Below, one piece after another: positions 7,501 through 15,459 of a DNA stretch of 30,923 nucleotides. The DNA is from Avimonoglobus sp965151315 (lineage in GTDB: Bacteria; Bacillota; Clostridia; UBA1381): contig CBCTZG010000035.1 of the NCBI GenBank assembly GCA_965151315.1, positions 1-30,923 on the forward strand. Reading direction: 5' to 3'. The position numbers and the translations under genes were made by a program. The stretch's first letter is position 1. The number at the start of each line of letters is the position of its first letter. Below the pieces are notes generated by a model that was given only the letters and a program-made list of their open reading frames with translations, was not told the origin of the DNA and ran no database searches.

Positions 7501-8996
7501 AATTGGGAACGGGGAAAACAGGGAACAGTGCACCGCCGACAATTGTTCCTGGATTAACGGATATTGTCGCGATTGCGGCCGGTGCATATTACAGTATGGC
7601 ACTAAAAAGTGATGGGACTGTATATACCTGGGGCAGGAATAATGTTGGCCAGTTAGGAAATGGAACCTTCGAAGACAGTTTAGAACCTGTTCAGATCCAA
7701 AACTTGGCCAATATTAAATCTATTTCTGCAGGGTACTATAACAGCTATGCGATTCGGGAAGATGGGAAACTATATGCCTGGGGGACACAACAGTTCGGAC
7801 AGGTAGGCACATATGCAGAGGGGGATCAAAGCACACCGGTTCAGGTGGACATTGAACCGGTTAAAGCTGTAGCAGCCGGTGTGAATCATGTACTTGCATT
7901 GACAGAAAAAAATGAAGTTTACGCATGGGGACATAATCAATATGGCCAGCTGGGACTGAGTGAATATAACAGGAGTGTATTTAGAAAGACGAAAGTAGCG
8001 GCTTTAAAAGATATTCAGTTTATTGCTGCAGGGTTGCAGCACAGTCTGGCCGTTAAAACGGATGGCACAGTACTTGCCTGGGGAAACAATTCTGCCGGTC
8101 AAATTGGTAGTAGTACAGCTGTAGATGCAGGCTTACCATTAACAGTGCAGGGCACTGTGGGGGCTGTGAGCGTGTTTGGCGGTGGAGAGCATAGCCTGGC
8201 TTTGAAAGCAGACGGTACGATGGTTGCTTGGGGAAATAATGGTTCCGGACAATTGGGAGATGGCAGCTATGGCAGACGTCTTTCCCCTTATCTATTTGAT
8301 GGACGGTATAATGATGGGCAGGGAGATGTGAGAGAGGACGCGCATATGATTGATATAAACATTGCAGCAGAATATACGATTGATTATGTGGGCGATCAGG
8401 ACTGGATGTGCTTTATGATAGACAAATCGGGTGAGTACAAAATTTCTGTGGAAGCGTCTATTCCAGTTGTAGGTACGCTTTATCAAAATGAAAAGGTACT
8501 TAGAACAAATAGTGGAACAAGTTTTGAAATTTCAGAGACGCTGTTTGCTGGACGGCAATATTACCTGCAAATGAGCAGCCGGGCTGAAGAAACAGGAAAG
8601 TACATGTTATGGGCAGAGCGAATTGTTTCGGAAAATTCTCAAAATATACTAGAAATTACTGGGATACTGGACAAAACCATCACAATCGCGGCGAAAGCAG
8701 GGAATGTGGAATCTTTTGCAGATTTAGCGTTTAATCTGACGTACGATCCGGAAAAGCTGGAAGTCGTGAACCTGACAGCGCAGAATTTTGAAAAGCTGAC
8801 CCAGCCGGGCCAGTGTGGGAATGTGGAGATCCAAAGCGCAACGCCGGGATATATCCGGTTTCGGATGCTGAATATGCCGGAAGAAACCGGAATGGTATGG
8901 AATGGCGTACTGAATCTGTTCCAGTTCCGCTTTATAGGGGAAACAGGGGAAGTCAGCGAAATCCAGCTGGACTATGAACAAGAAGGGGGAGAATGA
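4539..8996 (+). CDS. Secreted S8 subtilase with 14 RCC1 repeats and cohesin-like tail
   Basis: A 1485-residue exported protein. Residues 1-25 are a signal peptide (...VSMALTQNIGVWAQ). Residues about 55-170 resemble an I9 propeptide (DRFIVKYK ... IEYIQPDYELEL). Residues about 175-275 are an acidic Pro/Glu/Thr linker. The peptidase S8 domain has D285 (AVIDGG), H323 (HGTHVAG) and S469 (GTSMAAA), so it should be an active serine protease. Residues about 555-1255 hold 14 RCC1 units (pattern Y-A-W-G-D-N-x-x-G-Q-L-G), enough for two seven-bladed propellers. A PPC-like domain (about 1270-1360) and a cohesin-like domain (about 1365-1480) follow. ATG 4539 has AAAAGGAGGAG just upstream. The stop is two bases from the RHS start, so the two are made together. 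Codon use in the middle repeats is more A/T-rich than at both ends. Confidence 0.9.
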   Translation: MRKRKIGWILAVSMALTQNIGVWAQEPIEPGQLEAPEYREEMTLEEIEADYQDRFIVKYKRESLFGSGETTPSDLTEAARQAYETAFKEKEKRIADIGAEQEAAAVEDSLALNAQKYEMEEWASVSAEEWKPGYLLFDLGEKVDPELFMAEMEAACGIEYIQPDYELELSDISLELEILGEAEEGAAPQETAEPAEKTAEPADPISSAKPGEEAGSTAEPADTPEPIPEETDEPVETENPEAAENPEPKEDPKMPEEPLKTEEPEKTPGPTEEPAGRVVKVAVIDGGVDITHEMLAERITDAWDFAADTALTCDEAQKDQYYHGTHVAGIIAQTAPSAQIIPLQVFEQGKAYTSDIIDAIAYAKEHGAEIVNCSWGSTDNNRILRETMEESEMLFICAAGNSRMDIDETPVYPAAFELENIISVAALNQDQGFSYFSNYGTENVDIAAPGRDIESAWPGNRYGKMSGTSMAAAAVTGGAALAAGLGEEDVKARILETADRLSNLEQKAGGKRALNIENLTGNISGEEKTISPAEDFDVHGYQPAPAEAWEQFCSLDTVQVAAGGDFTMVLKGDGTVYAWGDNTNGQLGAENQYDNQKERAEVGQIPGLSGVTAIAAGPGYALALKNDGTVYAWGDNAYGQLGNGTKTETYVPAQVTGLTDVIQISAGRLHSAAVTEDGSLYMWGNNNRGQLGDGTTDEHLIPVRISGLPAVYEAAAGGSHTAVAAENGIYAWGDNTYGQLGDGTRTRRFSPVKTNLSGQIQHIAAGLSHTAAVRSDGTVYTWGDNASGQLGDGTVTDSVHPAIVSGLPAVQAISAGEAFCAAITEDGEVYTWGDNSYGQLGDGTTQSSALPVQTIDIENVEQISAGKQHAIAVSKANALFAWGSNSHYQIGINRTKSAQPIAVYRLDQIKTAAAGVHHNLAVREDGTVVAWGYNNFGQLGTGTNINYGDPVRIPNLTDVQSVAAGYYHSLALKGDGTVYAWGQNLYGQLGTGKTGNSAPPTIVPGLTDIVAIAAGAYYSMALKSDGTVYTWGRNNVGQLGNGTFEDSLEPVQIQNLANIKSISAGYYNSYAIREDGKLYAWGTQQFGQVGTYAEGDQSTPVQVDIEPVKAVAAGVNHVLALTEKNEVYAWGHNQYGQLGLSEYNRSVFRKTKVAALKDIQFIAAGLQHSLAVKTDGTVLAWGNNSAGQIGSSTAVDAGLPLTVQGTVGAVSVFGGGEHSLALKADGTMVAWGNNGSGQLGDGSYGRRLSPYLFDGRYNDGQGDVREDAHMIDINIAAEYTIDYVGDQDWMCFMIDKSGEYKISVEASIPVVGTLYQNEKVLRTNSGTSFEISETLFAGRQYYLQMSSRAEETGKYMLWAERIVSENSQNILEITGILDKTITIAAKAGNVESFADLAFNLTYDPEKLEVVNLTAQNFEKLTQPGQCGNVEIQSATPGYIRFRMLNMPEETGMVWNGVLNLFQFRFIGETGEVSEIQLDYEQEGGE

Positions 8997-8998
8997 AA

Positions 8999-11900
8999 AT
9001 GGATAAACGGGTCAAAAAACTGTTTGCGGGAATATTGAGTATAGCGCTGGTTTTGCCGGGGATACCAGCTTGGGCAGAGGAACAAGGCGCACAAACGGCT
9101 GCGTTGGCCGCGGACACCTTTGTGCCGGACGCGGATACGGAATACATACCGATTATGCATGAAGAGGTACTGCCGGAAGGGGTGGAATTCGACTTTGACG
9201 GTCAGACCTTGGATGAACTGGAAGAAACAGGCCCCCGGCCCAAAGCTGTTATGGACAGAACCGTATGGAAAACCATAGTGGCCGAGCAGTTCGGCGACGA
9301 CTATCTGCGGCCATACATAAAAAAGGAAGGCAATGAAATCATCAGCGGATCGGAAAATCGGCTGACCATCACGGAAACCGACTTATACCTGCCTGGGAAG
9401 AATGGCCTGGACTTAGAGATCAAGCGGCGGTATGACAGTGGGAAATACGACGCATATCCGACCGCTGTATATGGCGGCGCCGGCATGGTGGACAGTTACC
9501 GGCAGGTCTATGCCTACCGCCGGACGGATACCAATGCGTTGATCTATATTGGGTTCTGTACGGAGGATGAGCGGAATATATACTTGAAAAATGATGGATA
9601 TATAGCCAGATTAGATTCAAAAAAGCAGGAAGAAGACAAAGGTCAGAAGTATTATGATTTTCGGACGTTAGCCGGCAGCCTGTCAGACGCGTCAGATGAA
9701 ACCGCGGTACATGTCGTTTATGAACCGGCAGAAGCGCCTTGGCAAGCAAAATACCGTGGTGAATCCGGCTATTATTTTATTGACAGGAATTTAAAGTCCA
9801 GCGGGAATACAATTGGGGCCGGCTGGGAGTATGTATTTCCGGCGGCCACGATCTGTCGGGATGAGAGATATGTGTATCCCAGCGGTGATGAAAAAGAGGC
9901 GGAGCAATACTACAGCGGAATATTCCAGGATCGTTCGGGCCGGGTCAACAGCTTTACGATGGGGGATGGTTGCGTCATTGGTCAGGAACCTGCTACATAT
10001 CGCTCAACGATTACATCAGAGAACAATAATACGCTGTTTTACGAAAATTTCTATACCATCCAAACCCTATATGAAAACGGGCCCAAGTATAATTATATCA
10101 TAACGGATAACAATGGCATAAAATACTATATGTACAGCGGCGGTGTTGTTACGGAAAGCAGGCAGCAGCTGCGGACGGCGGCCATTGCAGATGATTATGG
10201 GAACCGGATTATATTCGAATATGCGGATGACAGCAGCAAAACGCCAAATAAGATCATTGATACCTATGGCCGGGAAATTTCCATTGGGGAAAATGGGATC
10301 AGCTACTTCAATCCGGAATTGAACCAGGAACAGACAGTCCGGTACAGTGTATCTACGCTGCCGGCAGAAAGCCTCCCAAATAACAGTATCAACGACAATA
10401 AGCCGGTGCAGCGGCTGACAGTGACCAATGAGAAAGGAGAAAGCACCAGCTATGACGCCCGGGAAATGCAGGTTATTTTTTCCTATTACGGCAGTTCACA
10501 TTCGTTAGAACGTCCAATGAATTTCCATGACGATTTAATGGAAACAGCAATAGGGTATACGCTGGAACGGATCCTCTATCCCACTGGTGCGGAGGTACAG
10601 TATGGATATCAGCCGGCATACATGCGGAACCAAAACAAAACGATCCGGCAGGCGCTGATTTTGGACAGACGCACAGAGCTTGTCAACGGTATAGAGCAGA
10701 ACCAGGATACCTACACCTTTAGCGGTACATATCCCGGCCTGACAAAAACAAAGACCCGAACGGCAGACGATCAGGAAATTGTGGAGGAATATGACAATAA
10801 CGGCCTGCTGGAAGAACAGACTGTCTACAGCGGATATACAAAGCTGTCCTCTGTCACGAACAGCTATAACACAAATGATCTGACCCTGACCCGATCCACA
10901 GAAACCCGGCAGGGCGTATCCAAAACCACAGAGTACACCTATGTCAACCAGAACCAAATATCTGCAATGACCGTTGGGGATTTGAAAATCGGTTATAACT
11001 ATCATAAAGTCAATAACCGTGTCACGGATATCCCCAAAACGATTACATACCAATACAAGGATGGATATTACTTCCGTACGGATTATACCACAAGCACTGC
11101 CCTGGTCCCGGGCAAATATGCGGTGGATACGGTAAAAACCGTCAAAAGCAGCGATGTCAAAGCCCAGACGAAATATGAATACGACGCGGACGGCAATGTG
11201 ACAGCAGTGTACACCTGGACGGAGGACAAAAACAACGATGGAATCCTGGATATGACAGACGCATACACTGTAGTAAACAGCAGCTATGGGCTCACGCCGG
11301 AGAAAACCGTAACGATCCGGGATCAGGTGGACAATGTTTTAGACGCAGACGGACAAAACCAGGGAAGCGTAACGGCAGATTACAGCTTCAACATCTTCGG
11401 AAGCCCCACAGCCCGGACGGATCCATACCAGCAGACAACTACGGTGACCTATGACGAACTAAACCGGCCGGTCAGGTATACTTTTCCCAATGGAGGGACC
11501 CGGACGATAGAATATAACCTGCCGGCGCTGTACACAACGGTTACAGACGAGCAGGGGGTCAAGCTCCGGTACACCTATGACGGATGGGGCCGTGTAAAGA
11601 AGAAACAGCGGTATTTCAACGGGGAATGGCGAACCTTTGAGGACTATACCTATGACGCGGCGGGACGGGTCACGGAAGCGCGGCAGTATACAGCAGAAGG
11701 CGCGGGGACGGAAACAGCCTATACCTATGACGGGCTGGACCGTGTCAAAACAGCGGCAGTGCAGGACTTGTCCGGGACGGCATTGTATACGGAAGCATAC
11801 AGCTATGAAAACGGCCGTGTGATTACAAAAACCACTACCCCGGCGGACGGCGGTGCTGCAGCAGCTGTCAGCCAGACGTATGACAGCCAGGACCGCCTCA

Positions 11901-12565
11901 TCAAAGAGGAAAGAAGCAGCGGCGGGACCACGTATACGTGGAAATACACCTACGATTACCAGGGCCGTTTGCTGACCGAGGAGGACGCCAACGGGAACAT
12001 AACCAGCTATACCTACGACTGGCGGGGGAATGTGATCCAAACCACCGACCCGGCGGGAAACAGCAGTACGGCGGCCTACGACCTGTCCGGCCGGCAGATC
12101 AGCACAACAGACCCGAAGGGCAGCACATCGTTTACCGTTTATGACAGCTTAGACCGTGTGATCCGGCAGGAGACGCCCTTCGACGGGACGAATATGGCCC
12201 AGACAAAGCAGTATTATGATAAAAACTCGAACTTAATCAAACAGCAGGTGAAAAGCGGCGCCCCGGGGGAAGGGGATAAGTACCGGACGACGGAGTATGT
12301 GTATGACGCCATGGGGAACCCGTTGGGTACAATCAGCCGGGATCCGGCGGGGGACAGCGTGGTACAGTATACGTATGATGCAGGGAACCGGATTACCAGC
12401 ATGCGTACAGGGCTGACGTCCTACAGCGAAACCCCTGCGGGGGGCGCGCTGACCCAGTATACATATGAACATGCTATAATAGGGACAAGTGATGAAAACC
12501 TTGTTAAATCAAGGGTTTCGGAGCTTGTCCCTTTTTCATTTTGTCAAAGGGCAAGCACTATTTAA
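8999..12565 (+). CDS. RHS/YD-repeat secreted protein, C-terminus replaced
   Basis: The preferred start is ATG 8999, seven bases after GGGGGAG; ATG 8993 is possible and would overlap the protease stop. The signal peptide is residues 1-28 (KKLFAGILSIALVLPGIPAWA). A leading domain with LYLPGKNGLDLEIKRRYDSG (DUF6531-like entry into RHS) is followed by about 900 residues of YD repeats (YTYDGLDRV, YTYDWRGNV, YVYDAMGNP, YTYDAGNRI). The family's conserved RHS core end (RYYDP-type) and toxin or adhesive tip are absent. After QYTYE at 12469 the frame enters unrelated DNA and stops 31 codons later. It is therefore a truncated WapA/RHS-like shell protein, disrupted by the element beginning at about 12470. 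It may still be secreted, but without its tip. Confidence 0.88.
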   Translation: MDKRVKKLFAGILSIALVLPGIPAWAEEQGAQTAALAADTFVPDADTEYIPIMHEEVLPEGVEFDFDGQTLDELEETGPRPKAVMDRTVWKTIVAEQFGDDYLRPYIKKEGNEIISGSENRLTITETDLYLPGKNGLDLEIKRRYDSGKYDAYPTAVYGGAGMVDSYRQVYAYRRTDTNALIYIGFCTEDERNIYLKNDGYIARLDSKKQEEDKGQKYYDFRTLAGSLSDASDETAVHVVYEPAEAPWQAKYRGESGYYFIDRNLKSSGNTIGAGWEYVFPAATICRDERYVYPSGDEKEAEQYYSGIFQDRSGRVNSFTMGDGCVIGQEPATYRSTITSENNNTLFYENFYTIQTLYENGPKYNYIITDNNGIKYYMYSGGVVTESRQQLRTAAIADDYGNRIIFEYADDSSKTPNKIIDTYGREISIGENGISYFNPELNQEQTVRYSVSTLPAESLPNNSINDNKPVQRLTVTNEKGESTSYDAREMQVIFSYYGSSHSLERPMNFHDDLMETAIGYTLERILYPTGAEVQYGYQPAYMRNQNKTIRQALILDRRTELVNGIEQNQDTYTFSGTYPGLTKTKTRTADDQEIVEEYDNNGLLEEQTVYSGYTKLSSVTNSYNTNDLTLTRSTETRQGVSKTTEYTYVNQNQISAMTVGDLKIGYNYHKVNNRVTDIPKTITYQYKDGYYFRTDYTTSTALVPGKYAVDTVKTVKSSDVKAQTKYEYDADGNVTAVYTWTEDKNNDGILDMTDAYTVVNSSYGLTPEKTVTIRDQVDNVLDADGQNQGSVTADYSFNIFGSPTARTDPYQQTTTVTYDELNRPVRYTFPNGGTRTIEYNLPALYTTVTDEQGVKLRYTYDGWGRVKKKQRYFNGEWRTFEDYTYDAAGRVTEARQYTAEGAGTETAYTYDGLDRVKTAAVQDLSGTALYTEAYSYENGRVITKTTTPADGGAAAAVSQTYDSQDRLIKEERSSGGTTYTWKYTYDYQGRLLTEEDANGNITSYTYDWRGNVIQTTDPAGNSSTAAYDLSGRQISTTDPKGSTSFTVYDSLDRVIRQETPFDGTNMAQTKQYYDKNSNLIKQQVKSGAPGEGDKYRTTEYVYDAMGNPLGTISRDPAGDSVVQYTYDAGNRITSMRTGLTSYSETPAGGALTQYTYEHAIIGTSDENLVKSRVSELVPFSFCQRASTI
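12481..12536 (+). terminator. Two-tier hairpin at the element's left edge
   Basis: AGGGACAAG (12481-12489) pairs with CTTGTCCCT (12524-12532). Inside it AAACCTTG (12496-12503) pairs with CAAGGGTTT (12510-12518) with one bulged G. TTTTT follows (12532-12536). It would end read-through transcription from the RHS operon and shield parA. Because it sits within about 15 bases of the RHS breakpoint, the inner repeat could instead be a recombinase core site. Confidence 0.6.
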
Positions 12566-12607
12566 TTTATAAGTCTAAAAATAAAATAAGGAAAGGGCGT
12601 GTTATTT

Positions 12608-13360
12608 ATGCCGACAACGATAGCAGTTTGCAATAAGAAAGGCGGCGTTGCAAAGACGACAACGGCGGTCAATCTGGCATCTGCTTTGGTAAGAGAAAAC
12701 AAAAAGGTGTTAGTGCTTGATCTTGACCAGCAGCATGACGCAACGAAAATACTTGCTGCGCCGAATACTACACTGACAAAAACAATCAGTGATTTACTGG
12801 AGCAGCCGGACGAGGTTTGTGCTTCTGACTGTATCTGCCGCTCGGCAGAGGGGATAGATTTCATCGGGAGCAGTAACCGGCTGACAAGTACGGAAATCCG
12901 GCTTGCAGGAGAAGTATACCGGGAAACGATTTTGAAACTGGCGCTTGCAGATATAAAGGACAGCTATGATTACATCATTATAGATTGTCCGCCGAGTATG
13001 GGGCTTTTAACCATCAATGCGCTTGCGGCTGCGGATTCTGTTATTATACCGATAAAAGCGAATGATTTTTCCTCGCTTGACGGCTTTGCAGAATTGATGA
13101 AGTATATCAAAATCACAAAAATGCAGACAAACTCGGCCTTGCATGTAGCAGGGCTTTTGTTGACCTACTACTCTGCTGCTACCAATATTGCAAAGCTGGT
13201 TTGTCAGAGGGTTGAAGGGATTGCAGGCGTTCCCGTCTTACAGTCTAAAATCAGATTGTCTACCACGGTAGCTGAAACGCCGGCTGTCCGAAAACAATTT
13301 TTCAGTATAAGGCAAGCAATAAAGCTGCCGCAGATTATCAAACACTTGCAAAGGAGGTGA
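12608..13360 (+). CDS. parA: ParA/Soj-family partition ATPase
   Basis: This 250-residue Walker-type partition ATPase starts best at ATG 12608, ten bases after AAGGAAAGGG; GTG 12599 is too close to that site. A deviant Walker A motif is at residues 10-18 (KKGGVAKTT), the A' region is VLVLDLDQQ (usual form DxDpQ), and Walker B is YDYIIIDCPPSMG. With ParB it would segregate or stabilise the excised circular element, or regulate its genes. parB follows nine bases later in the same operon. No parS-like site was recognised. Length and motifs look intact. Confidence 0.92.
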   Translation: MPTTIAVCNKKGGVAKTTTAVNLASALVRENKKVLVLDLDQQHDATKILAAPNTTLTKTISDLLEQPDEVCASDCICRSAEGIDFIGSSNRLTSTEIRLAGEVYRETILKLALADIKDSYDYIIIDCPPSMGLLTINALAAADSVIIPIKANDFSSLDGFAELMKYIKITKMQTNSALHVAGLLLTYYSAATNIAKLVCQRVEGIAGVPVLQSKIRLSTTVAETPAVRKQFFSIRQAIKLPQIIKHLQRR

Positions 13361-13369
13361 TCAGACTGT

Positions 13370-14371
13370 ATGAGCCTAAAACAGCTACAAATGGATGCAG
13401 ATAATCCCGTTTATGAGGATAACCTGTCTGTTGAGGAACAATCAGATATAGCGGCCATGTTTACCCAGCAGGAGGAACAGCCTGCCAGCCCGGAAAACAC
13501 ACGGGAAATTCCGGTTGATAATATCATACCTTCTAAACATAATAAATTTGAACCATATACCGGTGAGAAAAAAGAGGCTATGATAGAAAGTATCCGGGAA
13601 AACGGTATTATTGTACCGTTGACGCTGCGGAATACAGAAACACCCGGAAGATATGAAATCATATCGGGTGAGAACCGTTGGCGGTGTGCGAAGGAAGCCG
13701 GGCTGGAAACCGTTCCTGCGGAAGTACGGGATTGCAGCGAAGAAGATGCAATTATGCTTTTAACCGAGGCAAACCTTATCAACCGCGACCTATCTTTCCG
13801 GGAACGGGTGATTGCTTATCAGCAGCAGTATGATGTCATGAAAAAGAAATCGGGCGAAAGGAGCGACTTGCAAAAGGACGGTACGAAAGTAGACAGCCTG
13901 GATGTACTTGCAAAAAAATACGGCGAGTCCCGGACGCAGATGTATCGGTATATACGGACAGCAGAATTGTCGGACGGCCTGATTACCGCCGCAGGCCAAA
14001 ACCGGATCGCACTATCTGCTGCTGTGAAACTGACCGCGCTTGACCGGGAGGCACAGGCTGTCCTTGAAAATTATCTGAAACAGACTTCGTTCAAAATAAA
14101 AGACAGCCATGCGGATGAAATTTTAAAAAGCTATAAGGTAAACAGCTTGAATTTCACTTCCCTCGATGATATATTTGAAAGCGGGATGAAGGCGTATAAG
14201 CCAATCACGTCCATTAAGACGGCAAGGTTTTCAAAATATTTTCAAGGTATACGGGATTCCTCGGTAATTGAGGAAACGATAGAGAAAGCGCTGGAATTGT
14301 ACTTTGCACGGATGGCGGAGAGAATGGACGAGGATGAAGAGGAATATACACAGTGCGGCGAAATTGAATAG
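13370..14371 (+). CDS. parB: ParB/Spo0J-family partition protein
   Basis: This is a 333-residue ParB. The N-terminal ParB domain spans about residues 45-135, with IPVDNIIPSKHNKF and the CTP-binding signature ISGENRWRCAKEAGLETVPAEV (GERRxRA-type). A central helix-turn-helix follows (LDVLAKKYGESRTQMYRYIRTAEL, about 182-205). The tail is acidic (ARMAERMDEDEEEYTQ). AAAGGAGGTGATC, a near-perfect anti-16S match, overlaps the parA stop and precedes ATG 13370. Its likely job is loading on a centromere-like site and stimulating ParA. It is encoded directly before the TnpV-like gene. Confidence 0.92.
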   Translation: MSLKQLQMDADNPVYEDNLSVEEQSDIAAMFTQQEEQPASPENTREIPVDNIIPSKHNKFEPYTGEKKEAMIESIRENGIIVPLTLRNTETPGRYEIISGENRWRCAKEAGLETVPAEVRDCSEEDAIMLLTEANLINRDLSFRERVIAYQQQYDVMKKKSGERSDLQKDGTKVDSLDVLAKKYGESRTQMYRYIRTAELSDGLITAAGQNRIALSAAVKLTALDREAQAVLENYLKQTSFKIKDSHADEILKSYKVNSLNFTSLDDIFESGMKAYKPITSIKTARFSKYFQGIRDSSVIEETIEKALELYFARMAERMDEDEEEYTQCGEIE

Positions 14372-14386
14372 AAGGAGGCGTTTTTG

Positions 14387-14749
14387 ATGAAACCTTTGGA
14401 TATTTCCTATCAATCGGAAAACGGGGCAAAGTACCCTGATCTGCAAATTTCAAAAGTACCCGAAGCGGACAGTGCCCCATTGGGGAAATACGGCCAGATG
14501 TGTTTGGTTTTCTTAAAAGACGAATACCCGGAACGATATGCCGAATTGAGGATGAGCGGGGATTTAATGCCCCTCATGCACCAAGTCAACGAGGAAGCGC
14601 ACAGGCAGGTAAAAGAATTAACAGAAACCTTGCTGAAACGGGAAAGCTTTGACTCAAAAGACACGATGGCAAGAACACGAAAGTATCATACCTGTCAGGC
14701 GGAGGCTGAGAGCATTGTGCTGACAGAGTTTGTTTATCAGCCGAGATAA
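14387..14749 (+). CDS. TnpV-family transposon-encoded protein
   Basis: The 120-residue protein starts at ATG 14387, eight bases after GAAGGAGG; the preceding in-frame TTG is less likely. It shows the TnpV pattern: KYPDLQ, then LGKYGQMCLVFLK, then LRMSGDLMPLMHQVNEEAHRQ, then an amphipathic helix and a C-terminal 'ESIVLTEFVY'. TnpV proteins are common on clostridial mobilisable elements, but their role is not established. It lies in the par operon, so it may act in DNA maintenance or regulation. It has no signal peptide or membrane segment. Confidence 0.75.
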   Translation: MKPLDISYQSENGAKYPDLQISKVPEADSAPLGKYGQMCLVFLKDEYPERYAELRMSGDLMPLMHQVNEEAHRQVKELTETLLKRESFDSKDTMARTRKYHTCQAEAESIVLTEFVYQPR

Positions 14750-14790
14750 TAAAAAGATGCAGACAAAAGATAGATTGGAGGATTTTTAAA

Positions 14791-15351
14791 ATGATGAGAA
14801 AAGTGATTTATTGTATTTTATTCGCGATGATAGTGGCTATACCAAATACCTATGCCGCCGAAGTACCCAAAGAGGCAATCCCGCCGTATGCTGCCGGGGA
14901 CGGCGTTATCGTTGCGGAACAGCTCATAAGTGATATATTGAGCGAAGTAAGAGGCGGGCTGGGCTATGCCAATGCGGTCAATCGGGCGAATAACCGGATA
15001 TGGAAAGCGGTTATAGATAAAGAGAGCAATGGGCACGGTTACGCTGAATTGGCAGTTATCGCGAGAAATGCAATCTTTCAGTACCGGGATATGTATTTGC
15101 GTCCAGAATATTATCAAGCCGCTGAGGAATGGCTTAACCCTATGATTGCCGACCTGATCGCAGCGGTGGCGGATGGCACGAAGGAATATCCGGCAGCGGT
15201 GAAAGAGGCATATGAACGGATTTACCAGAGCGAGGATGCAGGTTTCCAATTGGAACAGCAATTTGCGCTGGATACCTGTTACCGGGATATCCCAGCCGTG
15301 GATTCCGCATATTTCATCATTGCAAGGAAACTGCTTTTGGAGGCGGAATAA
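14791..15351 (+). CDS. Small exported helical protein of unknown function
   Basis: This 186-residue protein has a clear signal peptide (MRKVIYCILFAMIVAIPNTYA, cleavage after TYA-A). The mature part is predicted helical, with repeated acidic/Ala stretches (WLNPMIADLIAAVADG, AVKEAYERIYQSEDAG). It has a single Cys in the mature part and no transmembrane segment after the signal. GGAGG lies nine bases before ATG 14791. It is the last gene of the par operon and is followed by a strong terminator. I do not recognise the family. In this setting it could be an entry-exclusion or envelope accessory protein, but nothing in the sequence proves that. Confidence 0.7.
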   Translation: MMRKVIYCILFAMIVAIPNTYAAEVPKEAIPPYAAGDGVIVAEQLISDILSEVRGGLGYANAVNRANNRIWKAVIDKESNGHGYAELAVIARNAIFQYRDMYLRPEYYQAAEEWLNPMIADLIAAVADGTKEYPAAVKEAYERIYQSEDAGFQLEQQFALDTCYRDIPAVDSAYFIIARKLLLEAE

Positions 15352-15361
15352 AACTATAAAA

Positions 15362-15410
15362 TAAAGAATCCCCCTTACTGCAATGCTATAGCAGTAAGGG
15401 GGATTCTTTA
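15362..15410. terminator. Bidirectional intrinsic terminator
   Basis: A perfect 20-bp stem (15362-15381 with 15391-15410; core CCCCCTTACTGC with GCAGTAAGGGGG) surrounds the loop AATGCTATA. The outer AAAGAA/TTCTTT pairs give a T run in either direction. It separates the convergent par operon and the ATPase gene. Confidence 0.88.
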
Positions 15411-15459
15411 TGGATATTGTTTCAATTATCTGTTGCGACCAAACTGCATTTTGTAATCC

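Noticed and set aside
6196..8310. Tandem repeats that might suggest a repeat array or CRISPR
   Set aside because: They are degenerate RCC1 coding repeats of about 50 codons with an intact frame.
12541..12573. Promoter for parA (TTGTCA with T/A-rich -10)
   Set aside because: TTGTCA is present but no -10 hexamer falls at 16-18 bp. Transcription may start elsewhere.
12470..14400. parS centromere site
   Set aside because: I looked for a TGTTTCACGTGAAACA-like palindrome and saw none. An element-specific site cannot be excluded.
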